Made by a program: the position numbers and the translations under genes
Notes under the pieces: model-generated
Told to the model about the DNA's origin: nothing
The model's database searches: none
Seen by the model: the letters and a program-made list of their open reading frames with translations, nothing else
Part shown: positions 21,501-23,954 of the stretch, piece after piece
How positions within the stretch are numbered: position 1 is the first letter of the stretch
Layout of the letters: each line of letters starts with the position of its first letter
Assembly: GCA_028565635.1 (NCBI GenBank)
Contig: JAOXYB010071278.1
Coordinates: forward strand, 1 to 23,954
Source of the DNA: Phoronis ovalis
Taxonomy: Eukaryota > Phoronida > Phoronidae
Direction of reading: 5' to 3'
Length of the DNA stretch: 23,954 nucleotides

Positions 21501-23480
21501 GTTATCAATTTTAGTATATTTTAGTTGCATCTAAATTTAATTAAACATCTCCAGACTTCCTAGTGAGTTTGTCCACTTCAGAGAAATTACCATCAGATAA
21601 TGGCACAACTAAACTAACTTTCAGTTTATTTCCTGATAGACAACAGAAACTTTATTAGATATCTTTACATGCTTAGGGCCTATTGTTGATTTAAGTATAT
21701 AATATATTTCTACAAGTATTTCTAATTTTAACCATACTGTTCGTGAGCTGATATTCTGCACAGCTAAGAATCCTGCTCCTTGAGGAGTAATGGGTCCCCA
21801 CCAGGTGGCATGACAATGCATATGTTCAGGGGTATACTTTAAGAGACGGTGACGCATGTTGTGATCCTGAATTGAAAACATTGGGATTGTCTGAAATCTT
21901 CTCCATCCCAAAGAAATGATGATAGGATCTCTGGTCTTCAAAATCCTTTTATGCCATCGATGTTTCTTTAAACGCACCTATAGAAAAAGGCATTAGTTTA
22001 TTTTATAGTAAACTGTCTCCATACCCTTTCATCACAAAATAGAGAGCAAGATTCTCAAATCCGAAACCATGGAGCCAAGAAACTATTGTGTTATTTAAAT
22101 TGTAAGATATAGATGATACTGTGAAAAATAAAGAAATTTTCATAAAATAAATGTTGTAAGTAAACAGAACTACGTTACAATAAAGATTAGATGGATGGAC
22201 AAGATTCAGTAGTTGCATATCACATCCCAAACAATCACAGCTAGCATGCTGGGGAATGACATTTCATCAGGAATATGTTTCATTTCCATGTCATCTTAGC
22301 ATCTTCTGTACATGTACATACACGCAGTGTAATTAAATAAGGTTAAAATTGCAAAGCTGAATTCTTTTAATATCAATATATCAAAGTGTGCGTAAAATCT
22401 GCTTGCCTTATTTAAATGGCAAAACACATGCTATCCTTTTGAAGGCACAATACATTACAGCTAGTGACATGTAGAATGCTGAAAATATCTTATTTGAAAA
22501 TCCACAGAATACTTGTTATGCTAAATGTGCCTCGACATATAGTATAATAACATACCTGTACATAACCTATACTATCTTCAGCACTAAGCAATCCACCTAA
22601 AATGACTGGATATGTAGAATCAAAATTGGTCACAAATTCGCAAGGAATCTTCTCAACCTCAACTCTGACGTACATGCCTGGTCGAAAACCTTCATACTGG
22701 ACGCGAGTTTCGTCATCCATTGTTTCAAATTCACTACGATTCAACTAGAAAACAGAATCATTTGTTGATCAATAAATAAAAGTTTAACATGATCAGATAA
22801 ATACACATGCATTTTGCTCAGGGATGTTTTGCTTTTCGTTGTACTGTGGAGGGGGAGGCAATTTTCAGAAGACCCCCATCACTCACACACATTATGTGGG
22901 ATTGTACACTAATTGATTAGAAACCCACCACCCATATATCTTTTATTGAAGTGCCTCCCCCTTCTTGTACAACTAAAAGCGGAACAGCCCTCTTGGAATG
23001 TATGATTGGTGAAGGTGTGTGAAACATGTCTTACAGTCACAAATTAGCTGTTAAGTGTAAGAAAACTTCGCCGTGTCTGATGCTTTACAATGCCACAAGT
23101 ACAAAAGCAGCTGGTGGATAGCCCAAATTATTTCAATGAGCTATATTTTGAATATCTTGCATGATAAAACATACATTCAAGCTTAATTTTATTATAATTC
23201 TAATTATGTGTGTAAGACATCACAAACCACACAGTGTAAGGTTGGATATGAAATGTATTTTGATGCAAACCATAATGTATCTCTCTGACCTGAGCCTGTT
23301 GATCCATTTCCTGCTTGAGATCGTCAAAGTATGTCGCCTTAGCCTCGCCACCAGTTGCCTCATCATATTCTTGATCAAACATTTCCTTTAAACGGCGTTT
23401 CTTTGCTGTACGTTTCTCCATGGCCCGTTTAGCTCTTTCTTCTCGGGTAAGTTTTTTAGCCTTCTGTGGCAAATTTTCAC
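18528..23480 (-). CDS. BMS1: Ribosome biogenesis GTPase BMS1, C-terminal exons, 5' partial
   Basis: Seven exons join in frame on the minus strand: 23480-23290, 22744-22556, 21977-21738, 21332-21062, 20328-20153, 19237-19079 and 18737-18528 (TAA). They total 1436 nt, about 478 codons, with GT..AG junctions. They match the C-terminal third of BMS1 (human about 1280 aa). Landmarks in order: a Lys/Arg-rich stretch and [129 protein letters not shown]; and [12 protein letters not shown] highly basic coiled tail ends KKKARHQKD. The N-terminal GTPase domain lies outside the window. BMS1 acts in the nucleolus with RCL1 and U3 snoRNP in the SSU processome for 18S/40S maturation. Assignment is certain within the BMS1/TSR1 superfamily, and the tail specifically fits BMS1. 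Confidence 0.96.
18738..19078 (-). other. BMS1 last intron
   Basis: Phase 0, donor GTATTC, acceptor CATATCAG. Nothing else is recognised. Confidence 0.75.
19238..20152 (-). other. BMS1 intron
   Basis: 915 bp, phase 0, with donor GTACAG and acceptor TTTTACAG. The minus frame of the preceding exon runs on into the intron and should not be read as coding. No gene or repeat is recognised. Confidence 0.75.
20329..21061 (-). other. BMS1 intron holding a palindromic repeat
   Basis: Phase 1, splitting an Asp codon (G|AT), with donor GTACGT and acceptor TTTTCAG. Most of its middle is the foldback sequence at 20640-20885, described separately. Confidence 0.75.
20640..20885. repeat. Imperfect palindromic (foldback) repeat
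   Basis: The left arm 20675-20755 and right arm 20771-20853 are near reverse complements. Paired words are GTCTACAAAA with TTTTGTAGA, GGTCTCA with CTGAGAC, TTTAAAAGTTAT with ATAACTTTTAAA, and GGTCAGG with CTGACCC; the loop is about 15 nt. Pairing weakens outside the core. The right arm resembles 9468-9527, so the sequence is dispersed, probably a MITE. No target duplication was found. Confidence 0.65.
21333..21737 (-). other. BMS1 intron, no other content seen
   Basis: Phase 0, with donor GTATGG after the Thr codon and acceptor TTTTTAG. Reading straight past the donor would add a spurious tail. Confidence 0.7.
21978..22555 (-). other. BMS1 intron, no other content seen
   Basis: Phase 0, with donor GTATGT and acceptor TTCTATAG. 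The minus open frame at 22003-22230 lies wholly inside it and shows no family features. Confidence 0.75.
22745..23289 (-). other. BMS1 intron holding a MITE-like element
   Basis: Phase 0, with donor GTCAGA and acceptor TTTTCTAG. It carries the foldback element at 22810-23000. The remainder is AT-rich and unremarkable. Confidence 0.75.
22810..23000. mobile_element. MITE-like foldback element
   Basis: About 191 bp. The left arm 22810-22860 and the reverse complement of the right arm 22952-23000 share AGGG.TGTT..GCTTTT, GTTGTAC and AGGGGGAGGCA in order. The interior also shows partial pairing (TATGTGGG with CCCACCACCCATA). It has no coding capacity. No clear target-site duplication could be read, so the element ends are approximate. 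Confidence 0.6.
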
Positions 23481-23954
23481 CTGAAGATGTACATATCGAA
23501 AATTATAACAGTCGGCATTGATATAATTCGACTACTTGTGTACAGTCCTTTGCACCATCAAAAGTCGTTCGTTATTTAGTAAAATATGCTAATAGTTTCC
23601 TGATTGTTATACAAGCAACTTACTCAGGAAATCACCTACAAGCTATTAATTATCCAAACCTAACAGCTGTATAGACTGTATAGAGTTAAATTTTTCATGA
23701 TGTCACTTAGGGTGTTTGATGCCACAATGATCTGATCACATATGATGGGCCACAGAATTCATCATGCAGGCATTAACAAATGGGGGCATAACCATTAAAC
23801 TCTATGTTGAAACTGAATGCAATTAGAACATACGGTAAAAAAAATTCTGACCAATGCCACTTTTTTAATAAGTAAAAAAACAAGACAACGACGATTCGAA
23901 GAATCATCATTGTACGCTGTTTAAATTGGTTATTTGAGCGAAAGGAATTGCATA
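23481..23954 (-). other. BMS1 intron running off the window
   Basis: Begins upstream of acceptor CTTCAG (phase 1). I found no further BMS1 exon in any minus frame up to the window end. Confidence 0.65.

Overview
This is an animal nuclear genome window, AT-rich and intron-dense, with short exons flanked by GT..AG introns of a few hundred bases to about 1.9 kb. There are no operon, phage or plasmid hallmarks. The proteins read as slow-evolving bilaterian orthologs close to the human versions. I favour an invertebrate of lophotrochozoan or invertebrate-deuterostome type, but the sequence alone does not fix the phylum.

Layout: (1) 623-6745, plus strand: the last ten coding exons (905 codons plus stop) of a p160/SRC nuclear receptor coactivator (NCOA1/2/3 ortholog), followed by a roughly 2.3 kb 3'UTR. 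(2) 10115-10705, minus: an intronless YAE1 homolog. (3) 10828-11861, minus: GTF2H5 (TTDA/TFB5), two exons, ending only 122 bp upstream of the YAE1 start codon. (4) 12263-17651, plus: a complete seven-exon mitochondrial HADH (L-3-hydroxyacyl-CoA dehydrogenase, 311 aa), divergent from GTF2H5 across about 400 bp. (5) 18528-23480, minus: the last seven coding exons of the ribosome biogenesis GTPase BMS1, convergent with HADH. All exon junctions given were joined by hand with matching phases. Both partial genes run off the window at their 5' ends.

The genes are housekeeping genes with separate jobs: transcriptional coactivation, Fe-S adaptor function, TFIIH/NER, fatty-acid beta-oxidation and 40S ribosome biogenesis. 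The notable gene arrangement is the HADH / GTF2H5-YAE1 cluster: one divergent promoter region, then two minus-strand genes so close that a shared transcript is possible.

Mobile and repeat DNA: a 1188-bp non-autonomous DNA transposon with inverted ends and an 8-bp target duplication lies in HADH intron 2, inside one copy of a 98-bp tandem duplication whose other copy preserves the empty site. A roughly 190-bp foldback MITE-like element lies in a BMS1 intron. A palindromic repeat in another BMS1 intron has a diverged relative between NCOA and YAE1. I found no convincing new molecular system. The best leads are the GTF2H5-YAE1 pair, the SRC-1a-like C-terminal LXXLL motif of the coactivator, its Pumilio-site-bearing 3'UTR, and the transposon with its built-in empty-site control.
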